A DNA stretch of 64,000 bases from Krasilnikovia cinnamomea (GTDB lineage Bacteria > Actinomycetota > Actinomycetes > Mycobacteriales > Micromonosporaceae), in NCBI RefSeq assembly GCF_004217545.1, contig NZ_SHKY01000002.1, forward strand, positions 1 through 64,000. Reading direction: 5' to 3'. The stretch's first letter is position 1. The number at the start of each line of letters is the position of its first letter. The translations under genes and the position numbers were made by a program. Below are positions 33,499 to 41,529 of the stretch, one piece after another. The notes beneath the pieces are model-generated. The model saw only the letters and a list, made by a program, of their open reading frames with translations, did not search any database and was not told where the DNA came from.

Positions 33499-34986
33499 GT
33501 GACAGTTTCTAGCTCGGCGACGGACGACTCTGCCCGATTCTGTCGTGGTGCGCTAACCGGCGCACCACGACGTCCGGGTCCACGGCGGCGTCCGCGCCAA
33601 CACATCGGTGATGCCGCTGCTGTTCCGGCTGAGGAAGGCCAGGAAAGCAGTTCCCGGCTCGTGCCCCGCCCAAGTCAACGTGCCAGTGACCACGCCGCGC
33701 GGCCTACGCCGCCCGCGCCGCCGGTTCGCGAAGCTCCGCGAGCGTCCGACCACGATCGTCCGAACCGGGAGGAAGGTGCCGCCGAGCCGGCCGCGTATCC
33801 GGCTGGACCGGACCCCACCGACCCGGCCGCCAAGGTGTGGCAGCTGGTCGTGCGTGCCCAGGCAGGCGACCAAGACGCGTTCGGCCAGCTCTACCACCAG
33901 TACGTCGATACGGTTTTCCGCTTCGTCTACTTCCGCGTCGGTAACCGCGAGCTGGCCGAGGACCTCACGTCCGACACGTTCATGCGGGCCTTCAAGCGCA
34001 TCGGCAGCTACACCTGGCAGGGCCGCGACCTCGGCGCATGGCTGGTCACTATCGCCCGCAACCTCGCGGCGGACCACTTCAAGTCCGGGCGCTACCGGCT
34101 CGAGGTCACCACCGATGAGGCAATCGCCGTTGACGGCGAAGACCGCACTCCGGAGGGCAACCCGGAAACCGCCGTCGTCGACCACATCACCCACATGGCC
34201 CTATTCACCGCGGTAAAACAGCTCAATCCAGAGCAACAGCAGTGCATCACCCTGAGGTTCCTGCAAGGTCTCACGGTGGCCGAGACAGCTCGGACGATGG
34301 ACATGAACGAGAGCGCGGTCAAGGCGCTGCAGTACAGATCGGTCCGCGCACTCGCCCGGCTCCTCCCCGAGGGCTTTGACTGGGGCCGGTCGGCTCCGTC
34401 ACAGCAGACCATCGACGTGGGCCTCAACGGCACGGGCGTCCCGGCGGAGGAGAACTCAACGCGCACCGACCCCGCAGCGCATCCCAGCCCCGCAGCTACA
34501 GTTCCGAAACCGCCGGCACCTGAACCCCCGATGCCCATCCAGGTCACCGCCGCCCCAAGTCCCGTTCCCGACAGCATCTCCGCGCGAGTGCGTGCCTTAC
34601 CCGAACAGCAGCGGGCCATCTACATGCAGATTGTCGAGGAGGGCAAGACCGCCGCCGAGGTCGCGCGGTCAACTGGACTCGCGCCGTCCACAGTCCGCGT
34701 CCACCTTTCACGGGCCAACCGTGCGCTCGCTGCCCCCCTCCCGCGGCAACCGCAACCACCACCAGAGCCCACGTCGCGGCGGCGCTACATCGCGACGGAC
34801 TTCTCCGGGACGGACGTCAGCCCGATGAGCCTCATGCGACTGCCCAAGGGACAGCGCGACGTCGTACGACGCTTCCTCGACGGCGCCAGCCGAAAGCAGA
34901 TCGCGGCCGATCTTGGGATCAGCGAGACGACCGTCCGATCACAGCTCTGCAAGGCGATGCAGACCCTGCGTAGCGATGAGCCCTGA
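33499..34986 (+). CDS. ECF-type sigma factor with three region-4-like HTH blocks
   Basis: A 495-aa protein. Region 2 is clear at about 112-198 (FGQLYHQYVDTVFRFVYFRV then ELAEDLTSDTFMRAFKRI), and region 4 at about 235-290 (LNPEQQQCITLRFLQGLTVAE with an HTH). Two further blocks with the same rhythm follow: 365-412 (LPEQQRAIYMQIVEEGKTAAE) and 444-492 (LPKGQRDVVRRFLDGASRKQI). Ordinary ECF factors stop after one region 4 at about 200 residues. The first 105 residues are disordered; the GTG at 33499 is weak and GTG 33661 is an alternative start. It likely directs RNA polymerase to element promoters. Confidence 0.83.
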   Translation: MTVSSSATDDSARFCRGALTGAPRRPGPRRRPRQHIGDAAAVPAEEGQESSSRLVPRPSQRASDHAARPTPPAPPVREAPRASDHDRPNREEGAAEPAAYPAGPDPTDPAAKVWQLVVRAQAGDQDAFGQLYHQYVDTVFRFVYFRVGNRELAEDLTSDTFMRAFKRIGSYTWQGRDLGAWLVTIARNLAADHFKSGRYRLEVTTDEAIAVDGEDRTPEGNPETAVVDHITHMALFTAVKQLNPEQQQCITLRFLQGLTVAETARTMDMNESAVKALQYRSVRALARLLPEGFDWGRSAPSQQTIDVGLNGTGVPAEENSTRTDPAAHPSPAATVPKPPAPEPPMPIQVTAAPSPVPDSISARVRALPEQQRAIYMQIVEEGKTAAEVARSTGLAPSTVRVHLSRANRALAAPLPRQPQPPPEPTSRRRYIATDFSGTDVSPMSLMRLPKGQRDVVRRFLDGASRKQIAADLGISETTVRSQLCKAMQTLRSDEP

Positions 34987-35317
34987 CCATCGGGAAGACG
35001 ATGGCACCAATGTGCAAGCGCCGGCCGACCATCTCGACACGGTGGTGGTGGACCTCGCCGTTCTAGTCGTGCGGCAGCCCGCGGCGGTGGCGGTGTTCAC
35101 GGCGGTGGCCCGGCAAGCCGCCCGCTGGTCCGGCATTCCGACCGTGGCCGGTCCCTGGGTCAGCGCGCCGAGATCCGCGGTTCAGGTCCCGCAGGGCCGC
35201 CGCCTATCTGATCGCGGCCACGACCCAGGATCAGTCGGTGAGGAGTCCTTGGCATCGAACGGTGGTGCTCTCGTCGCTTGCGACGGGCATAGGCGACATC
35301 TGCGGCGAATCGGGTGA
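34976..35317 (+). pseudogene. Fragment resembling a STAS-type protein
   Basis: An ATG overlapping the sigma-factor stop (ATGAGCCCTGA) opens a 113-codon frame. Residues about 20-60 (LDTVVVDLAVLVVRQPAAVA then VFTAVARQAARWSGIPTV) look like the start of a STAS anti-anti-sigma domain. After about residue 65 the similarity ends, and the frame runs into the antisense of the next gene. A decayed anti-sigma-antagonist partner of the sigma factor is plausible but uncertain. Confidence 0.3.
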
Positions 35318-35989
35318 CCACGTGTCGCGTCCGTCGAGAAGCCGGCGCAGCACCCATGCCCGCGCGGCCGGACCGGCGACCTCTTGCCGGTGCTGTTCGG
35401 CGTGCTCGCGGCTGTGGTGCACGCTCACCTGCGGCCGGTCGCCGGTCTCCACGACCACCACGTACACGGCCTCGACCCTCTCGGCTCGTGCGAGCCTGGC
35501 GCGGGCCTCGACCGCGCCATCGGCAGACGCGCCGATCCGGTCGACGACCTCCACCACGTTCGCGGCCAGGCCGAGCCCGATCAGCCGAGCGACCACGGCC
35601 GACTCCGAGCGTTGCAGCCGCGCGGCCAGCGTCGGCAGGGCCACCCGGTCACTCCAGCCGGCGCGGACCCGATTGTCGTCATCGTCGAGCCACACCACGC
35701 TGGCGTCCGTCGTGGCGCTCGCGCGCAGCGCCGCACGCCAATCGAAACCGTCCTCGGCCAGCTTGGCGCGCAACCACTCGACGCGAGTCCGGGCCGGTAC
35801 CTCGGCGGGCACCAGGCGCCGCAGCTGGCCCTGCACTCCGCTGGACGAGCGGCCCAACTCGCCCGCGACCTCTACCAGCGAGGCGCCCGCGGCGATGCAC
35901 CGCATCAATCGTGCGTAATCCTCCTCGGTCCACGGCTCGCCGTGCCGCGAGGGCCAACGCTCCTGCTCGTCGATATTCACAATCGCCAC
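35231..35989 (-). CDS. HTH/SANT-like hypothetical regulator
   Basis: A 252-aa protein. The N-terminal segment EPWTEEDYARLMRCIAAGAS, followed by LVEVAGELGRSSSGVQGQLRRL, has the tryptophan and helix spacing of Myb/SANT-like or sigma-70 region 4-like DNA-binding modules. A second such unit lies at about 110-145 (LPTLAARLQRSESAVVARLI). The C-terminal half is a beta-rich domain (AVYVVVVETGDRPQVSVHHS). GTG 35989 (or GTG 35980) is the likely start; longer frames are shadow. It converges on the sigma-factor gene. Probably a DNA-binding protein. Confidence 0.6.
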   Translation of the reverse strand: MAIVNIDEQERWPSRHGEPWTEEDYARLMRCIAAGASLVEVAGELGRSSSGVQGQLRRLVPAEVPARTRVEWLRAKLAEDGFDWRAALRASATTDASVVWLDDDDNRVRAGWSDRVALPTLAARLQRSESAVVARLIGLGLAANVVEVVDRIGASADGAVEARARLARAERVEAVYVVVVETGDRPQVSVHHSREHAEQHRQEVAGPAARAWVLRRLLDGRDTWSPDSPQMSPMPVASDESTTVRCQGLLTD

Positions 35990-36259
35990 TGTAGGTAGAC
36001 CCCACGACAACTTCGCGTGCACGCACCTGCCCCTCGGCGAGGTGGCAGGGAGAGGACTGCAGGCCCTCAGTCGGTGGTCTTGGCGTCGGGAACAGCCTCC
36101 TCCGTCGGGTCTCCTTCGCGATCGGCGGAAACGAACGACGGCTGCCTGCCCGTCTGGCGAGTCACCGGCTGATCTCAATCAGAACACCGACACGCACGGC
36201 TCGGCGGTCGGGCGGGTCGGTCACACTGTGGCCATCGATCCGAGAGAAGGAGCCGCAGC

Positions 36260-36658
36260 GTGTCGGGCAGCGATGTCATCGTGGCGGCGTTGGCCGCAGG
36301 TGCGAGTGCGGGCATCACGAGCACAGCGACCTCCGCGGTGCAGGACGCCTACGCGGGGTTGAAGAAGCTGTTGCGGCCGTGGCTGCGCGGGCAGGCGCGG
36401 GAGGCGCTGGAGGCCGACGAGACCGAGCCCGGAGTGTGGCAGGCCCTCATCGGCGGCGAACTGGACGCGTCGGGCGCTACCCAGGACGGCGAGGTCGTGG
36501 CCGCGGCCGAGCGGCTGCTGGTGTTGGCAGATCCGACCACCGCGCGCACATTCAACATCACGGTGTCCAGCAACAACGGCGTGGTCGCCGGCGTGATCAG
36601 CGCCCCTGTGACGATCCACCACCCTCCGGGCCCCCCAGCGGCGCCGGCGACGGCCTAG
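36260..36658 (+). CDS. Bell-like, amyloid-motif effector protein (NLR partner)
   Basis: A 132-aa protein with an N-terminal Ala/Gly helix (VIVAALAAGASAGITSTATS) and further helices to about 90, like the Bell/HeLo-type membrane-active domains found next to bacterial NLRs. It ends in a beta-prone motif at about 97-119 (FNITVSSNNGVVAGVISAPV) that resembles RHIM/BASS amyloid-signalling motifs. A near copy (ANSGAAGVFYGPVHV) lies at the head of the following NACHT frame. AGAAGGAGCCGCAGC precedes the GTG. In known systems the receptor templates amyloid assembly of the effector, which then damages the membrane. Family names are inferred from motif form. Confidence 0.7.
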   Translation: MSGSDVIVAALAAGASAGITSTATSAVQDAYAGLKKLLRPWLRGQAREALEADETEPGVWQALIGGELDASGATQDGEVVAAAERLLVLADPTTARTFNITVSSNNGVVAGVISAPVTIHHPPGPPAAPATA

Positions 36659-36674
36659 GGTCGCCCGTCGCCGG
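36631..36674 (+). promoter_or_regulatory. Predicted -1 programmed ribosomal frameshift signal
   Basis: In the zero frame the codons GGC CCC CCA give a slippery heptamer C-CCC-CCA at 36631-36637. After a 6-nt spacer comes a perfect 10-bp stem, CCGGCGACGG (36644-36653) with CCGTCGCCGG (36665-36674), and an 11-nt loop containing the zero-frame stop TAG (36656-36658). Slipping back one base enters the NACHT frame, which is open to 38757. Confidence 0.6.
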
Positions 36675-36693
36675 TGACTGCACCGACCCGGCC

Positions 36694-36759
36694 GCTGTCC
36701 GCATCGATGCCAACTCCGGCGCGGCGGGTGTCTTCTACGGCCCGGTCCACGTAGGCAGC
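36694..36759 (+). other. Second amyloid-like motif, at the head of the NACHT frame
   Basis: The frame used by the NACHT protein reads VRIDANSGAAGVFYGPVHV here. It aligns with SSNNGVVAGVISAPVTI of the upstream protein through the shared N-x-G, AGV and PV positions. It lies upstream of the first plausible independent start of the NACHT gene (GTG 36778), so it is only translated by frameshifting or from a non-canonical start. Confidence 0.6.
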
Positions 36760-36777
36760 CGGACGCCAGCTGATCCG

Positions 36778-38757
36778 GTGGCCGCCGCAGTGGAAAGCCT
36801 CGTGCGGGACCAGCTCGAGCAGTGGGCCCGCGAGCTGGCCGCCCGGCTACAAGGCGGTCCCTACCCGCTGCCGGTGCGCTGGAAGGTCGAACCCACCGTG
36901 ATGGCCAGTTGGGCTGCGGTCCATGGTCGGCCCGGTGGCGGGCCGCTGTTCCTGGAAGGGAACGTCGACGAGATCTCGGTGATGTTCACCCGTTCCGAGT
37001 CGCCGCGGCGGTTGGTGGTGCTGGGTAAGTCGGGGGCGGGCAAGTCTGTCTTGGCGTTGTACCTGACCGTTGCTCTGCTCGACGCGGCCTTGGCCGAGAT
37101 CAGGCGCAGCGGGGGGACGGCCGATCCGGTTCCGGTGCTGTTGTCGATCGGCGGCTGGGATCCGCAACAGCCGCTGTCAGAGTGGATCGCCGAGCAGTTG
37201 GTCGCCGGTAACCCATTGCTGGCCCCTATGGTGACCGGCCCGGACGGTACGCGGCGCAGCCTGGCGAAGGAGCTGGTCGTCACGGGTCGGATTCTGCCGG
37301 TTCTGGACGGCTTGGATGAGATCGCCCTCGGACAGCATCAAGCGGCGTTGGCGGGTATCGAGACGGCGGCCGGGCAGCTACGGCATTTCGTGCTGACCTG
37401 CCGCACCGGGCCCTACGAGGCCGCGGTCACCGGACACGGGGCGCTGGCGAGTACCCCGGTAGTGCAGATCCAGGCGCTGACCACCGGGGAGGTGGGCCGC
37501 TACCTTGTGGAGGGCACTGACCAAGGCCCTAACCGCTGGGACCGGGTCACCGAGCAGCTGCACACCCAGCCGGACTCGCCGTTGGCCCAAGTGCTGACCA
37601 CGCCGTTGTACGCCTCGTTGGCGCGGGTGGTGTACCGGGCACGCGGAACCCGCCCGGACGAACTGCTGGACGCCGACTGGGCAGGCACCCGCGCGGGCAT
37701 CGAAAATTCTTTGATCGAGCGGCTGACTCCGGTGGCCTTCGCCGCCGCCACCCGCCGCCGTCGTGCCCGCACCGCCGAAGAGACCGCCGCCGCGCATCGG
37801 CACCTGATCTTCCTGGCCGGCTATCTCCGCCGGTGCGGGACCTACGACCTGGCCTGGTGGCAGCTCCATCGCGCGCTGCCCCGCTGGGGGCGCAGCCTCG
37901 CGGGCGGTCTCGCCGGAGGGCTCGCGGGTGGGATGGCGTTCGGTCTCACCGGCGGTCTCGAGGACGGGCTGATGGGCTGTCTGGTGGGCGGGCCCGTGGT
38001 CGGTCTGGTCGGGTACCTGGCGCCGCCGGTTCCACGGCGGGTGGACATCCGTGCCCGCAGACTCTTGGCCAGGACCTGGGGTGGCCTCGGGGACGGGCTC
38101 CGGTATGGCCTCGGGTTCGGCCTACTGTTCGGGCTCCTGAACGTGTTGTCTGGCGGCGGATTCGCGGCCTGGTTCGGGGCCGGGTTCGCGCTCGGGCTCG
38201 TGGTAGGGATCCTGGGCGGACTTATGGGCGGGCTCTGGGGCGGGCTCCTACGTAACGTCGATGATGATCAACGCGCGTCCAGTCCCACGACCCTTCTGTC
38301 CGATGACCGCGCCGCATCGCTTGCGGGCGGGCTCTTCGGTGGACTGGCCGGTGCGTTCATGGGCGTGTTCACTGGCATGTTCGCGAACAGCCCGACGATG
38401 GGACTGACGGTCGGGCTCAGGATCGGGCTCATCAGCGGCTGCATGGGCGTGCTCACAGGGGCGTGGGGATGGTTCCTCCTGGCCCGTGTGCTGCTGGCCA
38501 TGCGCGGCAGTATCCCGTGGAACCTGGTGGCCTTCTTGCACGAAGCCCACGACCGTGGGCTGCTGCGTCAGGCTGGCGGCGTGTACCAATTCCGGCACGC
38601 GCGTCTGCAAGACCATCTCGCCGGTTCCGAGGTGGTGGCGGCCCGCGGTCCGGCACCGGCTGGCGCGCATCGATCACCGGCAGAGTCAGCCGACGGACCG
38701 GCTGACCGAGGTGCTGCGTGGCATTGTCGCTGGTTCGCTGATCGGTTCGGCCGTTGA
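36778..38757 (+). CDS. NACHT NTPase (NLR-type receptor) with glycine-rich membrane domain
   Basis: The ORF is open well upstream; no good start or RBS exists, and GTG 36778 is the first one after the preceding stop. From there 659 aa remain. The helical lead (VESLVRDQLEQWARELAARL then PYPLPVRW) is typical of actinobacterial NACHT proteins. Walker A is at 83-90 (GKSGAGKS), Walker B is ILPVLDGLDEI, and the helical NACHT end follows to about 365. Residues about 370-580 are glycine-zipper membrane helices (GGLAGGLAGGMAFGL), and the end has VYQFRHARLQDHLA. The likely role is sensing infection and triggering membrane damage. It is probably made as a -1 frameshift fusion with the upstream protein. 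Confidence 0.78.
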   Translation: MAAAVESLVRDQLEQWARELAARLQGGPYPLPVRWKVEPTVMASWAAVHGRPGGGPLFLEGNVDEISVMFTRSESPRRLVVLGKSGAGKSVLALYLTVALLDAALAEIRRSGGTADPVPVLLSIGGWDPQQPLSEWIAEQLVAGNPLLAPMVTGPDGTRRSLAKELVVTGRILPVLDGLDEIALGQHQAALAGIETAAGQLRHFVLTCRTGPYEAAVTGHGALASTPVVQIQALTTGEVGRYLVEGTDQGPNRWDRVTEQLHTQPDSPLAQVLTTPLYASLARVVYRARGTRPDELLDADWAGTRAGIENSLIERLTPVAFAAATRRRRARTAEETAAAHRHLIFLAGYLRRCGTYDLAWWQLHRALPRWGRSLAGGLAGGLAGGMAFGLTGGLEDGLMGCLVGGPVVGLVGYLAPPVPRRVDIRARRLLARTWGGLGDGLRYGLGFGLLFGLLNVLSGGGFAAWFGAGFALGLVVGILGGLMGGLWGGLLRNVDDDQRASSPTTLLSDDRAASLAGGLFGGLAGAFMGVFTGMFANSPTMGLTVGLRIGLISGCMGVLTGAWGWFLLARVLLAMRGSIPWNLVAFLHEAHDRGLLRQAGGVYQFRHARLQDHLAGSEVVAARGPAPAGAHRSPAESADGPADRGAAWHCRWFADRFGR

Positions 38758-38846
38758 AGGCCCAGTCGGGTGAGCGGGAGCATGCCGGTCAGCCATCCGT
38801 GACCGCCGGTGACGTCGTGGGCACGCGCCGTCCATAGGCTTGAGTC

Positions 38847-39356
38847 ATGACTGGCGCTGCTCCCATCATCGAAGGCATCAACGGCCACCGCGAGTTCCTT
38901 CTGACTGGCCAGGACCGGCCGCTGTACGTCGAGTCGAGGTCTGAGCCGTTCCCTGATGCTGCGTCTATCGAGACCATGCTGAACGCCCGCCGCAACATGG
39001 ACGACTGGCAGGAGCAGTACGGCACCGCGCGCACCGCGAACAACTTGGCGGCGGTCCACATCTGCACCGGTGATCTCGAGGCAGCATTGGCGGCCTGTCA
39101 GGAGGCGGAGTCGAGACTGATCGACATGCTCCAGCAGGGCAACCCGCACCCCCAGCCGCTGACCTTCGCTGGGCTGGCGATGGTGAAGTACAACGCGGCT
39201 GTCCTGTTCTGGGCGGCGGGCGACTCGGAGAACAACTGGACGTTCGCGGACGACAACCGGCTGGGTGCGCACGAGGCGCTCATGGAGGTCGGGGAAGACG
39301 CGGACGAGGACGTCGAGTTCATCCGGTCGGCGCTGCTGACGCTTCCCACGCGTTGA
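38847..39356 (+). CDS. Hypothetical helical protein beside the NLR locus
   Basis: A 169-aa protein with paired helices: ARRNMDDWQEQYGTARTANN, then LAAVHICTGDLEAALAACQE and LTFAGLAMVKYNAAVLFWAAGD, like tetratricopeptide units. The end is acidic. No membrane segment or catalytic motif is seen. The ATG has TTGAGTC before it without a strong RBS. It lies 89 nt after the NACHT stop in the same direction and may belong to the same module, though this is unproven. Function unknown. Confidence 0.6.
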   Translation: MTGAAPIIEGINGHREFLLTGQDRPLYVESRSEPFPDAASIETMLNARRNMDDWQEQYGTARTANNLAAVHICTGDLEAALAACQEAESRLIDMLQQGNPHPQPLTFAGLAMVKYNAAVLFWAAGDSENNWTFADDNRLGAHEALMEVGEDADEDVEFIRSALLTLPTR

Positions 39357-39424
39357 GGTAGCCAGTCAGTCGGTGCGGGCCCCTTAGCGTGGGAGCCGGA
39401 CCGGTGGTCTTCCGCTCGCTGAAC

Positions 39425-40393
39425 TCACACGAGGTCCAGGTCGAGGCCGGGTGGAGTAGACATCGGTCGTTGCATGTGCGGGCACTGCGGCTGCAGCGGG
39501 GCGGTGAACGGGGTGCGGTGGGTACGGCTCATCGCCCGCCAGAAGCCGCGGGCCTCGTGGTACTGGGCGGTCGTGTGCCAGGTGTAACCGTCGGCGGGCA
39601 GGCCGCCGGCGGTCAGGCATGCGGTCACCAGCAGCGTGCCCAGGCCGACGCCCTCGTACGGGGCGTATGCGTTCACCTTGCACAGAAGACCTCGCCGACA
39701 CTGCGCGCAGGCTTGATACCCGGCGCGACCGATCATCGTGTCGCCCAGGTACGCCTCCACCTGCCCGTAGTCGGCCACCGTGGCAGGCTCCCGGTACCGG
39801 ATCTGCACCCCGGCCAGCTCGCCGCGGCGGCTTCGCCACGACGAGCGCAGCCGGCGCCGCTTGCGCAGCCAGCGGATGTTGTGAAGGGACAGGCGCAGCC
39901 AGCGCCGGGCCCGCGTGGCCATGCCCGGCTCGGAGACCCCGGCGGTGTCGCGCTGCATTCGGCGTAGCAGCCGCTGCCGGGCCGCCGGGCGCACGTCGGC
40001 ATGGGCCTGGCGGATCATGGCGATAGCCGTGTCGGCCAGCTCGGCGCCGCACCTGTAGCCCCCCGCGTAGTCACCGTGCGGGTCATCGCCCTGTTCGACG
40101 GCTTGGGCGGCGGCTTCTCGGCACAGTCGGGCTGCTTCGGTGAGCCGGGCTACGTCCGCGTCGAGCTTGACCAGGACGAGTTTGGCGTACAGGTTCACCC
40201 GTCGTTGCCGGGCGGCTCGCTGCTCCGGGCTGCGCGGCCCAGGCAGGTCGTCGTGGTCCCGGTCGATGTGGACGTTCATCCCGTAGGCCCAGACTTCCCG
40301 GGCATCGTCCTCGCGCGTCTGCGACAACGCATCCATGACCGGCACCATAAGGGGCTCATCCGACAGTTTCGGTTGGCGAACTCCTTCAGCCAT
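39425..40393 (-). CDS. GNAT-like acetyltransferase with helical N-terminal extension
   Basis: A 322-aa protein. Residues 1-190 are helical and Arg-rich. From about 205 the pattern is that of a GNAT domain: VEAYLGDTMIGRAGYQAC, then YAPYEGVGLGTLLVTACLTA with the acetyl-CoA-binding G-x-G-x-G/A-type loop, and YHEARGFWRAMSR. Cysteines in CAQCRRGLLC lie between. It would transfer acetyl groups to an unknown acceptor. The ATG lies about 6 nt downstream of a TAATAT -10 box on the minus strand, which would give a leaderless transcript. It is divergent from the XRE gene. Confidence 0.68.
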   Translation of the reverse strand: MAEGVRQPKLSDEPLMVPVMDALSQTREDDAREVWAYGMNVHIDRDHDDLPGPRSPEQRAARQRRVNLYAKLVLVKLDADVARLTEAARLCREAAAQAVEQGDDPHGDYAGGYRCGAELADTAIAMIRQAHADVRPAARQRLLRRMQRDTAGVSEPGMATRARRWLRLSLHNIRWLRKRRRLRSSWRSRRGELAGVQIRYREPATVADYGQVEAYLGDTMIGRAGYQACAQCRRGLLCKVNAYAPYEGVGLGTLLVTACLTAGGLPADGYTWHTTAQYHEARGFWRAMSRTHRTPFTAPLQPQCPHMQRPMSTPPGLDLDLV

Positions 40394-40418
40394 CCAAGCA
40401 TATTATGTCCCGTGATAG
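40388..40418. promoter_or_regulatory. Promoter/operator element, site a (half-conserved)
   Basis: CATATTATG (40399-40407) reads as TATTAT on plus and TAATAT on minus. Read on minus, CTATCA, N7, TAATAT fits the other three sites; the far arm is poorly conserved. It lies between the divergent GNAT and XRE genes. The -10 box overlaps ATG 40405, which argues against that start for the XRE gene. Confidence 0.5.
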
Positions 40419-40485
40419 CATCGGCCCGTTTACCGACCTGCGGGATACCGCCCTGGGTCGCCCCGATCGACGACAGGAGCGGGCC

Positions 40486-41052
40486 GTGACGGACGAGACC
40501 CTCGGCGGGCGGCTCCGTCGGTACCGCGTGGCACGCGACCTCACGCAGCGCGGGATCGCCGAGAAGCTGTTCGAGGCCGAGACCGCGGATCGGGAGCAGA
40601 CGCCGTCGTTGACCGAGGCGGCCCGGCGCATCGCCACCCTGACGGTCTCGGTGAGTCAGTACGAGGCCGGCCGGCGGCCGTCAGCGCGGGTGCTGCGGAT
40701 GCTCGCCGACATCTTCGAGGTCGACGTCGCCGAGCTCGCCGGTCTGCAGGTCGCCCGCAAGGCCGCGAAGGGCGACGCCGAGGCTGAGCCGCCCGGCGAG
40801 TCCGAGACGAGGACCGGCCCGCCCACGCTGCAGGAGCTCCGGACCCGGCGGGGTCTGACGCAGGCCGAGGTCGCCCAGGCGCTGGGCATCACCCGCGCCG
40901 CGTACGCCTTTGTGGAGCAGGGCCGCAGCGGCCTGGCGGACAGCCACGCGCCCATGCTGGCGCAGCTGCTGAGGGTGACCCCGCAGCGGCTGGCCTTGGC
41001 ACTGCCGACCCCATCCGAGCCGAGTCCCCCGGCCGACCGCGCCGACGCGTAG
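40486..41052 (+). CDS. XRE-type regulator with two HTH domains
   Basis: A 188-aa protein. The first HTH spans about 8-75 (GGRLRRYRVARDLTQRGIAE, then SVSQYEAGRRPSARVLRMLA) and carries an insertion between its helices. The second lies at about 112-160 (LQELRTRRGLTQAEVAQALG, then ITRAAYAFVEQGR). GTG 40486 has AGGAG 7 nt upstream. An ATG at 40405 would fall within the predicted -10 box. Two HTH units in one chain would suit binding to a two-arm operator. It may be the regulator of the repeated CTATCG...CGATAG elements; that link is inferred. Confidence 0.82.
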   Translation: MTDETLGGRLRRYRVARDLTQRGIAEKLFEAETADREQTPSLTEAARRIATLTVSVSQYEAGRRPSARVLRMLADIFEVDVAELAGLQVARKAAKGDAEAEPPGESETRTGPPTLQELRTRRGLTQAEVAQALGITRAAYAFVEQGRSGLADSHAPMLAQLLRVTPQRLALALPTPSEPSPPADRADA

Positions 41053-41066
41053 CCCGGCGTGGCCGG

Positions 41067-41453
41067 TCAGGCGGTGAGGTTACCGACCGTGAGCACGAAC
41101 TGGATCGGGAGTTCCTTGTCGCCTTGACCAACGCCCAGGCAGACGGTGCGTCCGGCGCGGTGCCACATATGCACGATGGCCACGAAGTCGGCGAGGTACG
41201 CGCCGAGCGGCGTGCCCCGGTGCACACGCTGGTCGAGCGTGACCAGTTGCGGTGTGCCCCAGCGGATGGTGAGCGCAGCGGCCAGACGCGCGCATTCGGC
41301 GTCGAACTCCTGCCACGCCTGGGCGGCGCGATCGCCGGTCGGGTCGTCGGAGAAGTCGTCGCTGATCTCCAGGTCGACGGCGTGGTAGCCCTCTGGCGGG
41401 TAGGGACGGGTGAGCAGGTCCTCGGCCAGTGCCAGCATGTCGTCGGTGTTCAT
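41067..41453 (-). CDS. Hypothetical protein
   Basis: A 128-aa soluble protein. It begins MNTDDMLALAEDLLTRPYPPEGYHAV and continues with beta-like IRWGTPQLVTLDQRVHRGTP and MWHRAGRTVCLGVGQGDKEL. It is a compact alpha/beta pattern with no motif that I recognise. It is convergent with the XRE gene (14 nt apart) and follows the minus-strand operon 43934-41530 in direction. Function unknown. Confidence 0.62.
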   Translation of the reverse strand: MNTDDMLALAEDLLTRPYPPEGYHAVDLEISDDFSDDPTGDRAAQAWQEFDAECARLAAALTIRWGTPQLVTLDQRVHRGTPLGAYLADFVAIVHMWHRAGRTVCLGVGQGDKELPIQFVLTVGNLTA

Positions 41454-41529
41454 GGGCGGCCACGATAGCCCGGCGGTCAGACATTCACGCCGAAGCGCCT
41501 CGTGGGGCGCCCACCGGCGGCCCACGACG

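Noticed and set aside
36379..36777. Taking GTG 36379 or GTG 36436 as the NACHT start
   Set aside because: Neither has an RBS, both overlap most of the upstream gene, and the encoded text there is Arg-rich shadow.
40405..40485. ATG 40405 as start of the XRE gene
   Set aside because: It overlaps the predicted -10 box, and GTG 40486 has a good RBS.
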